DNA of 52,847 bases from assembly GCA_007694055.1 (NCBI GenBank), contig RECK01000134.1, positions 1-52,847 on the forward strand, given 5' to 3'. This document shows positions 11,397 through 22,007 of the stretch, piece by piece; the first letter of the stretch is position 1, and each line of letters opens with the position of its first letter. A program made the translations under genes and the position numbers. The stretch is from Wenzhouxiangella sp. GTDB lineage: Bacteria; Pseudomonadota; Gammaproteobacteria; Xanthomonadales; Wenzhouxiangellaceae. The notes below the pieces were generated by a model, which saw nothing but the letters and a program-made list of their open reading frames with translations, had not been told where the DNA came from and did no database searches.

Positions 11397-11898
11397 CGTC
11401 ATCTGCCTGATAGTGAATTTCGGCAATGGTAAGGTGCCGCAGGCCGGCCGGGGTCGGCACCGTGAGGTCATCGTCCAGCGCCTTGCCCAGCAGCGCCCGT
11501 GCGACCGGGGAATCCACGGAAATCCAGCCCCTTTCGACACTGGTCTCATCGGCGCCGACGATGCGATACCTGACCTCGTCGCCGTCGTCCTGGTCGAGAA
11601 CAACCGTGGCGCCGAAATATACGCGATCGGGGTTGGCAGGCTGTGCTGCCACCACCTTGACCACATCCAGGCGCTTTTGCAGGTAGCGGATGCGACGATC
11701 GATCTCGCGCAACTGCTTCTTGCGGTAAATGTACTCCGCATTCTCCGACCGATCCCCTTCGGCTGCCGCGGCAGACAATGCCGCGGTCACCTCACGCCGC
11801 AGCACCCAGCGCTCTTTCAGCTCGGCCTGCAGTCGACGAAACCCCGCCGCCGTGATGTAGGGGCTGGAACTCGGGGGTGGCGGCCGCCAGCGCGACAA
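11392..11898 (-). CDS. greB: Transcription elongation factor GreB
   Basis: GreB enters the secondary channel of RNA polymerase and stimulates cleavage of backtracked RNA. The 168-residue protein has the N-terminal coiled coil with the tip acidic pair in GDRSENAEYIYRKKQLREIDRRIRYL, typical of GreB rather than GreA, and the C-terminal FKBP-like domain (VGADETSVERGWISVDSPVARALLGK). The start is a TTG at 11898, three bases after the fumC stop. No ATG lies near the family N-terminus. It is probably expressed from the fumC transcript. Confidence 0.93.
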   Translation of the reverse strand: MSRWRPPPPSSSPYITAAGFRRLQAELKERWVLRREVTAALSAAAAEGDRSENAEYIYRKKQLREIDRRIRYLQKRLDVVKVVAAQPANPDRVYFGATVVLDQDDGDEVRYRIVGADETSVERGWISVDSPVARALLGKALDDDLTVPTPAGLRHLTIAEIHYQADDA

Positions 11899-11901
11899 GT
11901 C

Positions 11902-13278
11902 CTACAGCCCGCCTTCAGTCAGCTTCAGCGGATCAAGCAGTTTCTCCAACTCGTCACGGCTCAGATCCGTCAGCTCCTCGGCCACATCGATGATTGGCCG
12001 ACCCTCACGGTAGGCCTGCTTGGCAGCTGCAGCCCCTTTTTCGTAGCCGATCACCCGGTTGAGCGCGGTAACCAGGATGGGATTGCGCGCCAGGGCCTTT
12101 TCCAGGTTGTCTTCGCGAACCTTGAACGTGGCGATGGCCCGATCAGCGAGCAGGCGCACGGCGTTGCCAAGGATTTCCAGGCTTTCGAGCAAGGTCGCGC
12201 CGACCAGCGGCAACATGACGTTAAGCTGGAAGTTGCCCGACTGCCCGGCCACGGTCACGGTGGCGTCGTTACCGATCACCCGGGCTGCCACCATGCAGAC
12301 CGCTTCGGGAATGACCGGATTGACCTTGCCCGGCATGATGGAACTGCCCGGCTGCAGTGCCTCCAGCTCGATCTCACCCAGGCCGGCCAGCGGCCCGGAG
12401 TTCATCCAGCGCAGGTCGTTGCCAATCTTCATCAGGGCCACGGCCAGGGTCTTGAGCTGACCGGACAGCTCGACGGCGGCATCCTGGCTGGCAATACCCT
12501 CAAACTTGTTCGTTGCCGACTCGAACTCGAACCCGGTCGCCCGGGCCAGGTGGGCGGCGACGCGCTCGCCGAACTCGGGATGGGCGTTGATGCCTGTTCC
12601 TACCGCCGTGCCACCCTGCGGCAGGCGACGCAGCCGGGCCAGGGCATCGGTCAGGCGATCGTAGGCACTTTCGATCTGGGAGGCCCAGGTTTCCAGTTCC
12701 TGGCCCAGGGTGACCGGCATCGCGTCCATGAGATGCGTGCGACCGGTCTTGGCCGTGCCAACCAATTCATCAGCGCGCCGGCTGAGGACCTGGTGCAGGT
12801 GCTTTAGCGCCGGCATCAGGTGCTCGGCCGTGGCCAGGCAGGCAGAGACCTGGATGGCGGTCGGAATCACGTCATTCGAGCTCTGGCTCATGTTGACATG
12901 ATCGTTGGGATGAACGCCGAGCTTGCCATCCGGGTCCGCCAGGCGCGCAATGACCTCGTTGGCGTTCATGTTGGAGCTGGTGCCAGAGCCGGTCTGGTAG
13001 ACATCCACCGGGAATTGCCCGTCGTGGGCATTGTCTGCCACCCCCCCTGCCGCCGTGACAATGGCCCTGGCCAGTCCGTCATCAAGCAAGTCCAGGTCCC
13101 GGTTGGCCTCCGCACAGGCCCGCTTGATCAGGCCCAGGGCCCGGATGAACGTCGCTGGCATGGGCCGCCCGCTGACCGGGAAATTGTTGACGGCGCGCTG
13201 GGTCTGGGCGCCCCAGAGGGCATCTGCGGGCACCTGCAGTTCGCCCATGCTGTCGCGCTCGATACGAAATTCGCTCAT
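11902..13278 (-). CDS. fumC: Class II fumarate hydratase
   Basis: FumC is the oxygen-stable, iron-free enzyme that interconverts fumarate and malate in the TCA cycle. The 458-residue protein shows all superfamily blocks: GSGTSSNMNANEVIA, NDHVNMSQSSND, KTGRTHLMDAMPVTLGQE with the active-site His, and the mobile loop signature GSSIMPGKVNP. Length is normal. greB follows after three bases. Confidence 0.97.
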   Translation of the reverse strand: MSEFRIERDSMGELQVPADALWGAQTQRAVNNFPVSGRPMPATFIRALGLIKRACAEANRDLDLLDDGLARAIVTAAGGVADNAHDGQFPVDVYQTGSGTSSNMNANEVIARLADPDGKLGVHPNDHVNMSQSSNDVIPTAIQVSACLATAEHLMPALKHLHQVLSRRADELVGTAKTGRTHLMDAMPVTLGQELETWASQIESAYDRLTDALARLRRLPQGGTAVGTGINAHPEFGERVAAHLARATGFEFESATNKFEGIASQDAAVELSGQLKTLAVALMKIGNDLRWMNSGPLAGLGEIELEALQPGSSIMPGKVNPVIPEAVCMVAARVIGNDATVTVAGQSGNFQLNVMLPLVGATLLESLEILGNAVRLLADRAIATFKVREDNLEKALARNPILVTALNRVIGYEKGAAAAKQAYREGRPIIDVAEELTDLSRDELEKLLDPLKLTEGGL

Positions 13279-13357
13279 GGCTCTGGTTCCAATGTGATCA
13301 AACCTGCAATTCTATCAACAGCAGGGCCCGATGGACCGGACTTCCCTGACCCGATGA

Positions 13358-14374
13358 TCAGAATCGGTATGGCGGCTCGAAGACACCCTGCTCGGTAACA
13401 ATGGCGTCGATCAGTTCGGCCGGTGTTACGTCGAAAACCGGGTTCCAGGCGGCAAAGCCGGTTGGCGCCTGCTCCAGGCCGGCGGCACGCCAGATCTCGC
13501 CGGCCTCACGCTGCTCGATTTCAATGGCGGCACCCGATGCCGTGTCCGCATCCACCGTCGTCGAGGGGGCGACGACCATCATGCGCACGCCGTGATGGCG
13601 GGCCAGCACGGCCAGGGCGTAGGTCCCGATCTTGTTGGCCACATCACCGTTGGCGGCGATGCGATCGGCGCCGGTAATCACCCAGTCGACCTGGCCACTG
13701 GCCATCAAGGCCGCGGCCGCGCCTTCGACGATCACCCGCGCCTCGATGTCGGCGCGGGCCAGTTCCCAGGCGGTCAATCGCGAGCCCTGCAGCCACGGGC
13801 GCGTTTCATCGGCGAATACCCGCGCAATACGCCCATCCCGCACGCCGGCGACGATGACGCCCAGCGCCGTTCCAATGCCACCGGTGGCCAGAGAGCCAGT
13901 ATTGCAGTGGGTCAGCACGCCGGATCCGGATTCGATCAATTCGCTGCCGAGCGTGGCCATGCGACGGTTGGCTGCAATGTCTTCGCGGTGGATGGACACG
14001 GCCAGCTCGGCCAGGCTCTCCGGGTCGAGTCGGCCAAGCTGCTCCACCGCCTCGCACATGCGCCGCACCGCCCAGCTCAGGTTTACGGCCGTCGGCCGGG
14101 CCTGCTCCAGCTGCCGCATGTCAGCCCGCCACCCCGCCAGATCGTCACCGCGCTGGCGGGCGGCCAGAACCGCGGCATAAGCGGCGGTGATACCGATGGC
14201 CGGGGCGCCCCGGACTACCAGGTCGGTGATGGCGCGACCGGCTTGCTCGGCCGAGCCCACATCCAGCCATACCTCCTCTGCCGGCAGGCGCCGCTGATCA
14301 ATGAGCTGCAGGCGCTGGCCGTCGAAGCGGATGGCCTGAAAGCCGTCGACTGATTCGGAAAAGTATTCATTCAT
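13358..14374 (-). CDS. mtnA: S-methyl-5-thioribose-1-phosphate isomerase
   Basis: MtnA converts methylthioribose-1-phosphate to methylthioribulose-1-phosphate in the methionine salvage pathway. The 338-residue protein has the eIF2B-like fold signatures: [14 protein letters not shown], the catalytic Cys in [12 protein letters not shown], and the catalytic Asp in [20 protein letters not shown]. No other salvage gene lies nearby, so the rest of the pathway must be elsewhere. It is divergent from the cyclophilin gene. Confidence 0.96.
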   Translation of the reverse strand: MNEYFSESVDGFQAIRFDGQRLQLIDQRRLPAEEVWLDVGSAEQAGRAITDLVVRGAPAIGITAAYAAVLAARQRGDDLAGWRADMRQLEQARPTAVNLSWAVRRMCEAVEQLGRLDPESLAELAVSIHREDIAANRRMATLGSELIESGSGVLTHCNTGSLATGGIGTALGVIVAGVRDGRIARVFADETRPWLQGSRLTAWELARADIEARVIVEGAAAALMASGQVDWVITGADRIAANGDVANKIGTYALAVLARHHGVRMMVVAPSTTVDADTASGAAIEIEQREAGEIWRAAGLEQAPTGFAAWNPVFDVTPAELIDAIVTEQGVFEPPYRF

Positions 14375-14421
14375 GGTGCAAAGTATAGGCAGTCGCCCGC
14401 TGACACTGACAATCGCTTGAC

Positions 14422-14448
14422 AAAAAAAGTATCCGGAAAAAAAGTATC
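14422..14448. repeat. A-rich direct repeat between mtnA and the cyclophilin gene
   Basis: AAAAAAAGTATC occurs at 14422-14433 and again at 14437-14448, a 15-base period. A consensus -35 hexamer TTGACA (14417-14422) abuts the first copy, so the repeat lies within the likely rightward promoter. No well-spaced -10 hexamer can be chosen with confidence. Confidence 0.45.
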
Positions 14449-14487
14449 ATGGAGGGCCCCAACAAACCGAGATGGATAGTGCTTGCC

Positions 14488-15084
14488 ATGCGCAAACTGA
14501 TTCCTTTCCTGATCATGCTGCTGCCGCTGATGGCATCGGCCGAAGAAACTGCCGCCCCGGCGGAAACTGAAACCACGGAGTACCCCACAGTGATCCTGCA
14601 TACCAACCACGGCGCCATCACCCTGGAACTGTTCGAAGACAAGGCCCCGGAGTCGGTCAAGAACTTCCTCCAGTACGCGCGTGACGGCCACTACGATGGC
14701 ACCCTGTTCCACCGCGTCATTCCGAATTTCATGATCCAGGGCGGTGGTTTCGATGCCGACTTCAACCAGAAGCCGACCCGTGAGCCGATCACCAACGAGG
14801 CCGACAACGGCTTGCCCAACGTGCGCGGCAGCGTCGCCATGGCCCGCACCAACGACCCGCATTCGGCCACCTCGCAGTTCTTCATCAATGTGACCGATAA
14901 CGGTTTCCTGAACCATCGCAGCAAGGCCTCCGGCCAGGCCTGGGGTTACGCCGTATTCGGCCAGGTCACTGACGGCATGGACGTAGTTGACGCCATTCGC
15001 GAAGTGGCCACTGGCCGTCATGGCATGCATGCCGATGTACCGCAGGAGCCGGTCCTGATCGAGCGGGTCGAAATCCCTGAGTGA
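14488..15084 (+). CDS. Periplasmic peptidyl-prolyl cis-trans isomerase (cyclophilin)
   Basis: Cyclophilins speed cis-trans isomerisation of Xaa-Pro bonds; this one is probably a periplasmic folding factor. From the ATG at 14488 the protein has 198 residues with a signal peptide ([18 protein letters not shown]), then the cyclophilin domain: [32 protein letters not shown] and [16 protein letters not shown]. The ATG 13 codons upstream would place a non-hydrophobic tail before the signal peptide, so I reject it. It is related to E. coli ppiA. Its stop overlaps the start of lpxH, as in genomes where a cyclophilin gene and lpxH are paired. Confidence 0.93.
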   Translation: MRKLIPFLIMLLPLMASAEETAAPAETETTEYPTVILHTNHGAITLELFEDKAPESVKNFLQYARDGHYDGTLFHRVIPNFMIQGGGFDADFNQKPTREPITNEADNGLPNVRGSVAMARTNDPHSATSQFFINVTDNGFLNHRSKASGQAWGYAVFGQVTDGMDVVDAIREVATGRHGMHADVPQEPVLIERVEIPE

Positions 15085-15853
15085 TTCACCTGTTTACCTG
15101 ATTTCCGACCTCCACCTGGAGCCGGGACGGCCGGGGATCACCGATCTCCTGCTGGATTTTCTTGCGGGCCCGGCATGCCGGGCCCGCGCTCTTTACATCC
15201 TCGGCGACCTGTTCGAGGTCTGGATCGGAGACGATGCCCCGGACCCGCCGGCCGGGCAAGTGGCGACCGCCCTGTCCATGCTGTCCAGGCAGGGCGTAGA
15301 GATTTATTTCCTGTGCGGCAACCGGGACTTCCTGCTCGGCGACGACTACTGCGCCCGGGCCAGCATGACCCGCATCACCGAACCCTGCATATTGGCCGGG
15401 TCCGCGCCTCCCGCCCTGCTGCTGCACGGCGACACCCTATGCACCGACGATCTGGCCTACCAGCGCTTCCGGCGCAAGGTCCGAAACCCGGACTGGCAGG
15501 CGCGTATCCTGTCCCGCCCGATCTGGTGGCGGCGCTGGCTGGCGCGGCTGGCCCGCAGCATCAGCCGCAGCCAGGGGCGGCGCAAGGCACCCCAGATCAT
15601 GGATGTCAATGCCGAGGCGGTCGCGCGTTGCTTTCGCGATCAAGGTGTCGACCTGATCATTCACGGCCATACCCATCGGCCAGCCGTGCATGAACTGACG
15701 ATCGATGGCCGGCCCCGGCAACGCATCGTTCTCGGTGACTGGGATGAGAACCGTGGCAGCGTCCTGCGCCTGGTCGGAGACGACTCCCGGCTGTTGGTCC
15801 TGGACCGCGATCAGGACGGCGACCTGCGCCTGCGCCCTCAGCTGGCGGACTGA
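15077..15853 (+). CDS. lpxH: UDP-2,3-diacylglucosamine diphosphatase LpxH, non-standard start
   Basis: LpxH hydrolyses UDP-2,3-diacylglucosamine to lipid X in lipid A synthesis at the inner membrane. All metallophosphoesterase ligands are present: [40 protein letters not shown] and HGHTHRP. The first two motifs lie upstream of the first ATG in frame (15260). Between the frame's opening (stop at 15056) and those motifs there is no ATG, GTG or TTG. I therefore place the start at CTG 15077, overlapping the cyclophilin stop. Alternatively a GTG at 15081 (GTGA overlap) was the start and one base is missing near 15098. The 3' end overlaps the convergent oxidoreductase gene by 16 bases. Confidence 0.85.
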   Translation: MSDSPVYLISDLHLEPGRPGITDLLLDFLAGPACRARALYILGDLFEVWIGDDAPDPPAGQVATALSMLSRQGVEIYFLCGNRDFLLGDDYCARASMTRITEPCILAGSAPPALLLHGDTLCTDDLAYQRFRRKVRNPDWQARILSRPIWWRRWLARLARSISRSQGRRKAPQIMDVNAEAVARCFRDQGVDLIIHGHTHRPAVHELTIDGRPRQRIVLGDWDENRGSVLRLVGDDSRLLVLDRDQDGDLRLRPQLAD

Positions 15854-16818
15854 CTCAACCAGGCCGCAGCGGCTCGACCACTGCGCCAGGCACCCTCGAC
15901 TCGATTACCTGCACACCAGTCACCGGCTACGGCCAGACGCTGTTCAGGACAGGCCAGGAACTCGCAGTCCAGGGGGTTGTCCGCGTGGGCGTAACGCCAG
16001 CGATGCGCGATCTTGAGCGCGGGTCTACGGCCGCGCGCGGCCGGCACCAGTTCCAGAAAGACTTCCCAAAGGGCTTCGACCACCGCATCAGTGGACGCTT
16101 CAAGATGCTCTGCCGACCATTTGCCCGAGGCCTGCAATACCCAGCTTTCTTCATGCCGACCGGGCTTGGCACCGTTGCGAGCCAGCCAGCTCGCCGGCCC
16201 GGCGTTGACAAAGGCGGCATCGGGAACCTCGCCAAGACGACGATCGAAACCGAGCATCAGCGTCCAGCAAGGCGCCATGCGCACCTTGCCAACCCGCGCC
16301 GCCAACGGGTGGTTCTCACCCAGCAGTTCAAGCGCCTGCGGCGCCGGCGCGGTCAACACCAGGCTTCGAGCCTCGATGCACTCACCGTCACTGGACTCCA
16401 GGTGCCAGTGATCCTGGTATTGCATGCGCTCAAGGCGCCAGCCATAGCGACAGGCCAGCGATCTGGCCAGGTAGCCGGGAACCGAGTTCATGCCCGGAAC
16501 GCCGACCAGGCGTTCGGCCGGGCGCTGGCCGGCGTCACCGGGACGGGCACCGACGACCTCGATGCCCGGTTCCCAGGCCTGGACCAGGCCAAGATCCCGC
16601 CAGGCCTGAACCTGCTGAACGAAGGCATCGCTGCGCGTGGTGAAATACTGGGCACCGTGGTCCAGGGAAAAACCCGCCTGCCGTCGGGTCGCGCTGCGCC
16701 CGCCGGGGCCGCGGGCCTTTTCCAGTACAAGCACATCCCGGCCGGCCGCGGAAAGCAGGGAAGCCGCACTGAGCCCGGCCCAGCCGGCGCCAACAATGGC
16801 GTAATCAACGATCGTCAT
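15838..16818 (-). CDS. Renalase-like FAD-dependent oxidoreductase
   Basis: The 326-residue protein belongs to the FAD/NAD(P)-binding amine-oxidase-like group close to renalase (COG3380). It has the N-terminal dinucleotide motif IVGAGWAGLSAASLL, the GG doublet LEKARGPGGRSATRR, SLDHGAQYFTTR, and a C-terminal FAD segment LAVAGDWCAGNRVEGAWRSG. Bacterial renalase-type enzymes oxidise dihydro-isomers of NAD(P)H, but the substrate here is not shown by sequence. Its ATG overlaps the end of the lipocalin gene by 14 bases, so the two are probably cotranscribed. Confidence 0.85.
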   Translation of the reverse strand: MTIVDYAIVGAGWAGLSAASLLSAAGRDVLVLEKARGPGGRSATRRQAGFSLDHGAQYFTTRSDAFVQQVQAWRDLGLVQAWEPGIEVVGARPGDAGQRPAERLVGVPGMNSVPGYLARSLACRYGWRLERMQYQDHWHLESSDGECIEARSLVLTAPAPQALELLGENHPLAARVGKVRMAPCWTLMLGFDRRLGEVPDAAFVNAGPASWLARNGAKPGRHEESWVLQASGKWSAEHLEASTDAVVEALWEVFLELVPAARGRRPALKIAHRWRYAHADNPLDCEFLACPEQRLAVAGDWCAGNRVEGAWRSGRAAAAWLSQSAS

Positions 16819-17392
16819 GCGGTGTCCAGCTTAACTTTTCAGTCTCGAATCCCTGTGCGCGTGCCAGGTCCAGCAGCTTGGCGAGGCGGTCCTCGGCCAC
16901 GTCCGGTTGCCGGGCCAGTATCCACAGGAAACGGCGGTCTTCGGTGCCAACCATGGCAAGCTGATAATCATCATCAAGGGCAATGATGCGGTACTCGCCC
17001 CAGACCATGGGCAGCCACGCCAGCCAGCGCGGCGCGAAACGCACTTCCAGCGCGGCAGCCGGAAGATCGTCGCCGGCCCGGCGCGCCTCGCCGACAACCT
17101 CTATCCAGCTGCCGTCGGAACGCTGGCAGCGGTTGGTCACCTCAACACGTCCCTGCTCGAGCAGACGGTAGTCTGCACGGGTATTGGCCAAGCATCGGCG
17201 CTGGAATCGATTGGGCAGCAGGGCGATCTCGTACCAGGTGCCCTGGTAGCGCTCCAGGTCCACATCGTCGACCAGCTTCAGGGGCTCTTGGGCATGACTC
17301 ATACCGACCAGCATGAGGCCAGCCAGCATGAAAGCCAAGCGCAAACCCGCACGGTGTACCGCAGCCTGGCGCGACCGGGCATCGGCCATCAT
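16805..17392 (-). CDS. Lipocalin family protein (Blc-like)
   Basis: Bacterial lipocalins bind lipids in the cell envelope. From the ATG at 17392 the protein has 195 residues with a signal peptide (LRLAFMLAGLMLVGMSHA) and the lipocalin start signature DLERYQGTWYEIALLPNRFQ. It continues with NTRADYRL, WGEYRIIALDDDYQLAMVGTEDRRFLWILAR, the typical Blc-family second half. No Cys follows the cleavage site, so unlike E. coli Blc it is probably soluble periplasmic rather than a lipoprotein. It lies 28 bases after lysS. Confidence 0.88.
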   Translation of the reverse strand: MMADARSRQAAVHRAGLRLAFMLAGLMLVGMSHAQEPLKLVDDVDLERYQGTWYEIALLPNRFQRRCLANTRADYRLLEQGRVEVTNRCQRSDGSWIEVVGEARRAGDDLPAAALEVRFAPRWLAWLPMVWGEYRIIALDDDYQLAMVGTEDRRFLWILARQPDVAEDRLAKLLDLARAQGFETEKLSWTPHDDR

Positions 17393-17420
17393 GCCGTCCA
17401 GTCCCGATGGCCCGCCTGCA

Positions 17421-18962
<1,542 letters not shown>

Positions 18963-18985
18963 TGCATTTCCACTTCGCTACACGG

Positions 18986-20084
18986 TCAGGCCAATCCGGC
19001 CTTGAGCTGGGCGGCGATGAACTCGTCAATATCACCGTCAAGCACTTTCTGGGTATCCGAGCGTTCCACGCCGGTCCGCAAATCCTTGATCCGCGACTGG
19101 TCCAGCACATAGTTGCGGATCTGGCTGCCCCAGCCGATGTCGGACTTTTCATCCTCGGCGGCCTGGGCCTTTTCCTGCTGCTTTTTCAGCTCCATCTCGT
19201 AGAGCTTCGCACGCAACTGGGACATGGCCCTGTCCTTGTTCTTGTGCTGGGACCGGTCAGTCTGACACTGAACCACGATACCCGACGGCTCGTGAGTGAT
19301 GCGCACAGCCGATTCGGTCCGGTTGACGTGCTGGCCGCCGGCTCCCGAAGCCCGGTAGACATCAATACGCAGATCCGCAGGATTGATGTCGATATCGATA
19401 TTGTCATCGACTTCCGGCGAGACGAACACGCTGGCGAACGAGGTATGGCGACGATTGCCGGAATCGTAGGGCGACTTGCGCACCAGGCGGTGGACGCCGG
19501 TTTCGGTCCGGCACCAGCCAAACGCGTAGTCGCCCTCCACTCGCACGGTAGCGCTCTTGATGCCTGCCTCGTCCCCGGACGAGACTTCGATCAGCTCGGT
19601 TTTCCACCCTCTTCGCTCGGCCCAGCGCAAATACATCCGGAGCAGCATCTCGGCCCAGTCCTGGGCCTCGGTGCCGCCGGCACCGGCCTGGATATCGATA
19701 AAGCACGGGCGGTTATCCATCTCGCCGGAAAACATGCGCTGGAATTCCAGCTCGGCGACGATTCGCTCCAGGCGCTCGAGATCCTCGGCCACGCTGGCCA
19801 TGGTGTCGTCGTCGTCCTCGGCCAGGGCCATTTCCAGCAACTCCGCGGCATCGTTGACGCCGTCGATGACTGCGCGCTGGGCTCCAACCGAACGATCGAG
19901 ATCGGCCCGTTCCTTGCCCAGCTTCTGAGCATGGTCCGGATCATCCCAGACCGACGGATCCTCGAGCTCGCGCGTTACTTCCTCGAGCCGTTCCTGCTTG
20001 CCTTCGAAGTCAAAGGTACCCCCTAAGCGCAGCCACGCGGCGCTCCAGATCGTCCAGGAATTGCTTCAGCGAAGTCTGTTCCAT
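18986..20084 (-). CDS. prfB: Peptide chain release factor 2 with programmed +1 frameshift
   Basis: RF2 terminates translation at UGA and UAA. Codons 1-24 ([10 protein letters not shown]...RGYL) end at an in-frame TGA at 20012-20010. The main frame resumes at GAC 20011, giving 365 residues, the E. coli length. The frameshift site is classical: AGGGGG, TAC, CTT, TGA, C, with the internal Shine-Dalgarno sequence just before the slip codon CTT. The GGQ catalytic motif is intact ([19 protein letters not shown]) and residue 246 is Ala. The stop-recognition tripeptide, normally SPF, reads SPY ([15 protein letters not shown]). The frameshift autoregulates RF2 level. Start is ATG at 20084. Confidence 0.96.
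20006..20021 (-). promoter_or_regulatory. prfB +1 programmed frameshift site
   Basis: The minus strand reads CTTAGGGGGTACCTTTGAC around the zero-frame TGA. The AGGGGG acts as an internal Shine-Dalgarno sequence, CTT is the slip codon, and TGA-C is the poor termination context. Low RF2 lengthens the pause and favours the shift. Confidence 0.95.
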
Positions 20085-20314
20085 GCCATCGTCCTTGGTA
20101 TCGGGAAAACCCGCTATTGTACCTTCGCCAGCAAACACATCACCAACCTGACGCCAATTGACAAGGCCAGGCGCGGAAAACTCGTTTTGCGCGCTGACTG
20201 GTGCTAGCATGAGCATCAGGGTCACGGGAGAGTTTTCGCAGCCACACTTATGGTCAGGCTTCGGAATACGGGCAGCTCACAATCCAGGCCGGGTCCGGCC
20301 TCGGGTGGCTTTGC

Positions 20315-21646
20315 ATGCGCCGGCCCATGATCAGCGCACGTCTCGCTCGCGGCCTGGTCTGGGCGCTTGCGCTGGTGCCCGTGGTTTTTTTCAGCATCGG
20401 CCTTGGCGCCAAAGATTTCTCCAGCGCATCGTCCATCCTCAACACGCTGGGTCGACTGACCGGGGTGCTGGGGCTGGCTCTGTTGTTACTGGCCGCGGCA
20501 CTCAGCGCAAGGGTACCCGGCTTCGATCAACCCTTTGGTGGGCTGACCAAGCTCTGGCATACCCATCACCTATTCGGCGCCGCCGCGCTGCTGATGCTGC
20601 TGGCCCACCCCCTGCTTCTCGCCCTCGCCAGCGCCACCCATGGTCATCAACTACCAGTCAAAGTGCTTTTCCCACCCCTGAGCGATACCGCAACCTGGAG
20701 CGGCTGGGCCGCGCTGCTGTTGATGATGGTATTCCTTGCGCCAAGCTTTTCGTTTTTCGGCAGCCCCATGTACGAACGCTGGAAACGCATTCACGCCCTG
20801 GCCGGTCCGGCGATCATCCTGGCCCTGGTCCACACTTTCTTGTTCAGCCGCACCATGCCGGTCAACCTGGACACCGCAATCTGGACCCTGTTTGCCTTGC
20901 TCGGTGTCGGTGCAGTTGCCTGGCGCCTGATCTTCTCCCGCCGGGCTGGTCGGGTCACGCACACCATAGTTGACGTGCAGGCGGTCGCCAACAACGTTGT
21001 CGAGCTGACCCTCCAACCAGCGCGTCCCGAGCGCCGACTCAACTACCAGGCCGGCAATTTCGTCTACATGACGCCCCTGGACAAGTCCCTGGCTGCCGGA
21101 CATGGCGAAGAACACCCCTACACCCTGTCTTCTTCCCCGACCGAGCCCAACCTGCGCATCGCAATCAAGGACCTGGGTGATGCCAGCCGTGCCATCCAGA
21201 GCGTGACGCCCGGCACCACGGTCAAGATCGAAGGCCCCTACGGCCGCTTCTTCCCTACCAGTGGTGAAACATCGTCGCCGGAGCTCTGGGTCGCCGGCGG
21301 CATCGGCATCACGCCGTTTCTTGCCCGGCTTCGGCACCTCAGAGCGCTGAAGCAGGCTGCCGACATTCACCTGATTTACGCGGTCCAGGACGAGGCGCGT
21401 GCCTTGTATGCAGATGAACTGCGCGAACTGGCAAACGCCATCCCCGACACTCGACTCACGTTTCATTACTTCTACAAGGAAGGCCCGATAAGCGCCGATT
21501 TCCTGACCACCACCTGCCCCGATCTCGATCAACGCGAGGTCTTCATCTGCGGCCCGCTGCCGCTGAACAAGCTGGTCCAGGAGCATCTGCGCCGGATCGG
21601 TCTGCCTTACTCAAGAATCCACACCGAGGAGTTCGAACTGTTATGA
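20315..21646 (+). CDS. Ferric-reductase-like transmembrane flavocytochrome b
   Basis: The 443-residue protein joins an N-terminal ferric-reductase-like membrane domain (about six helices, residues 13-210) to a ferredoxin-reductase-type FAD/NAD(P)H domain. Two helices carry paired histidines with the same Hx12H spacing (HLFGAAALLMLLAH and HALAGPAIILALVH), as expected for two stacked b hemes. The cytoplasmic part has the FAD motif HPYTLSSSPTEP, the NAD(P)H motif ELWVAGGIGITPF, and VFICGPLPLNKLV near the end. It would take electrons from NAD(P)H and pass them across the inner membrane. Its stop overlaps the cytochrome-b5-like gene (ATGA). ATG at 20327 is another possible start. Confidence 0.9.
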   Translation: MRRPMISARLARGLVWALALVPVVFFSIGLGAKDFSSASSILNTLGRLTGVLGLALLLLAAALSARVPGFDQPFGGLTKLWHTHHLFGAAALLMLLAHPLLLALASATHGHQLPVKVLFPPLSDTATWSGWAALLLMMVFLAPSFSFFGSPMYERWKRIHALAGPAIILALVHTFLFSRTMPVNLDTAIWTLFALLGVGAVAWRLIFSRRAGRVTHTIVDVQAVANNVVELTLQPARPERRLNYQAGNFVYMTPLDKSLAAGHGEEHPYTLSSSPTEPNLRIAIKDLGDASRAIQSVTPGTTVKIEGPYGRFFPTSGETSSPELWVAGGIGITPFLARLRHLRALKQAADIHLIYAVQDEARALYADELRELANAIPDTRLTFHYFYKEGPISADFLTTTCPDLDQREVFICGPLPLNKLVQEHLRRIGLPYSRIHTEEFELL

Positions 21647-22002
21647 AGAAACTCATGTTTGCGTCTTTCATCGCTTTCTGGGCCGCGGTCGGCACGCTGC
21701 TGGCCATGCAGGCGCTGACCCCGACACCGGCTGCCGCCGACGACACCGAGGCCCTGCCCGAATTCACCCTGGCCGATATCGCCGAACACGACACACTCGA
21801 GAGCTGCTGGATGGCCATCGAGGGCAAGGTTTACGATTTCACGGACTATATTCCCGAACACCCCACCCCGCCGTTCGTGATGGAACAGTGGTGCGGCCGT
21901 GAGGCCACCGAAGGGATGCGGACCAAGGGTTATGGTCGCGACCATACGCCAGCCGCCTGGGCCATGATGGAGCCCTACCTGATCGGCACACTGGTGGATT
22001 GA
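21643..22002 (+). CDS. Periplasmic cytochrome-b5-like domain protein
   Basis: The 119-residue protein has a signal peptide ending near PAAADD and then a cytochrome-b5-like heme/steroid-binding domain (FTLADIAEHDTLESCWMAIEGKVYDFTDYIPEHP...YLIGTL). The usual HPGG heme loop is HPTPP; the first axial His is kept. The second ligand, normally in a GHS motif, is replaced by GYGRDH, so a shifted His or a Tyr would have to serve. It may be a heme shuttle between the membrane flavocytochrome and the decaheme protein. Its ATG overlaps the previous stop by 4 bases. Confidence 0.85.
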   Translation: MKKLMFASFIAFWAAVGTLLAMQALTPTPAAADDTEALPEFTLADIAEHDTLESCWMAIEGKVYDFTDYIPEHPTPPFVMEQWCGREATEGMRTKGYGRDHTPAAWAMMEPYLIGTLVD

Positions 22003-22007
22003 CCGCA

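Noticed and set aside
11335-12807. A 490-codon open frame opposite greB and fumC
   Set aside because: Both sense genes are intact families; the antisense frame crosses their junction and has no domain.
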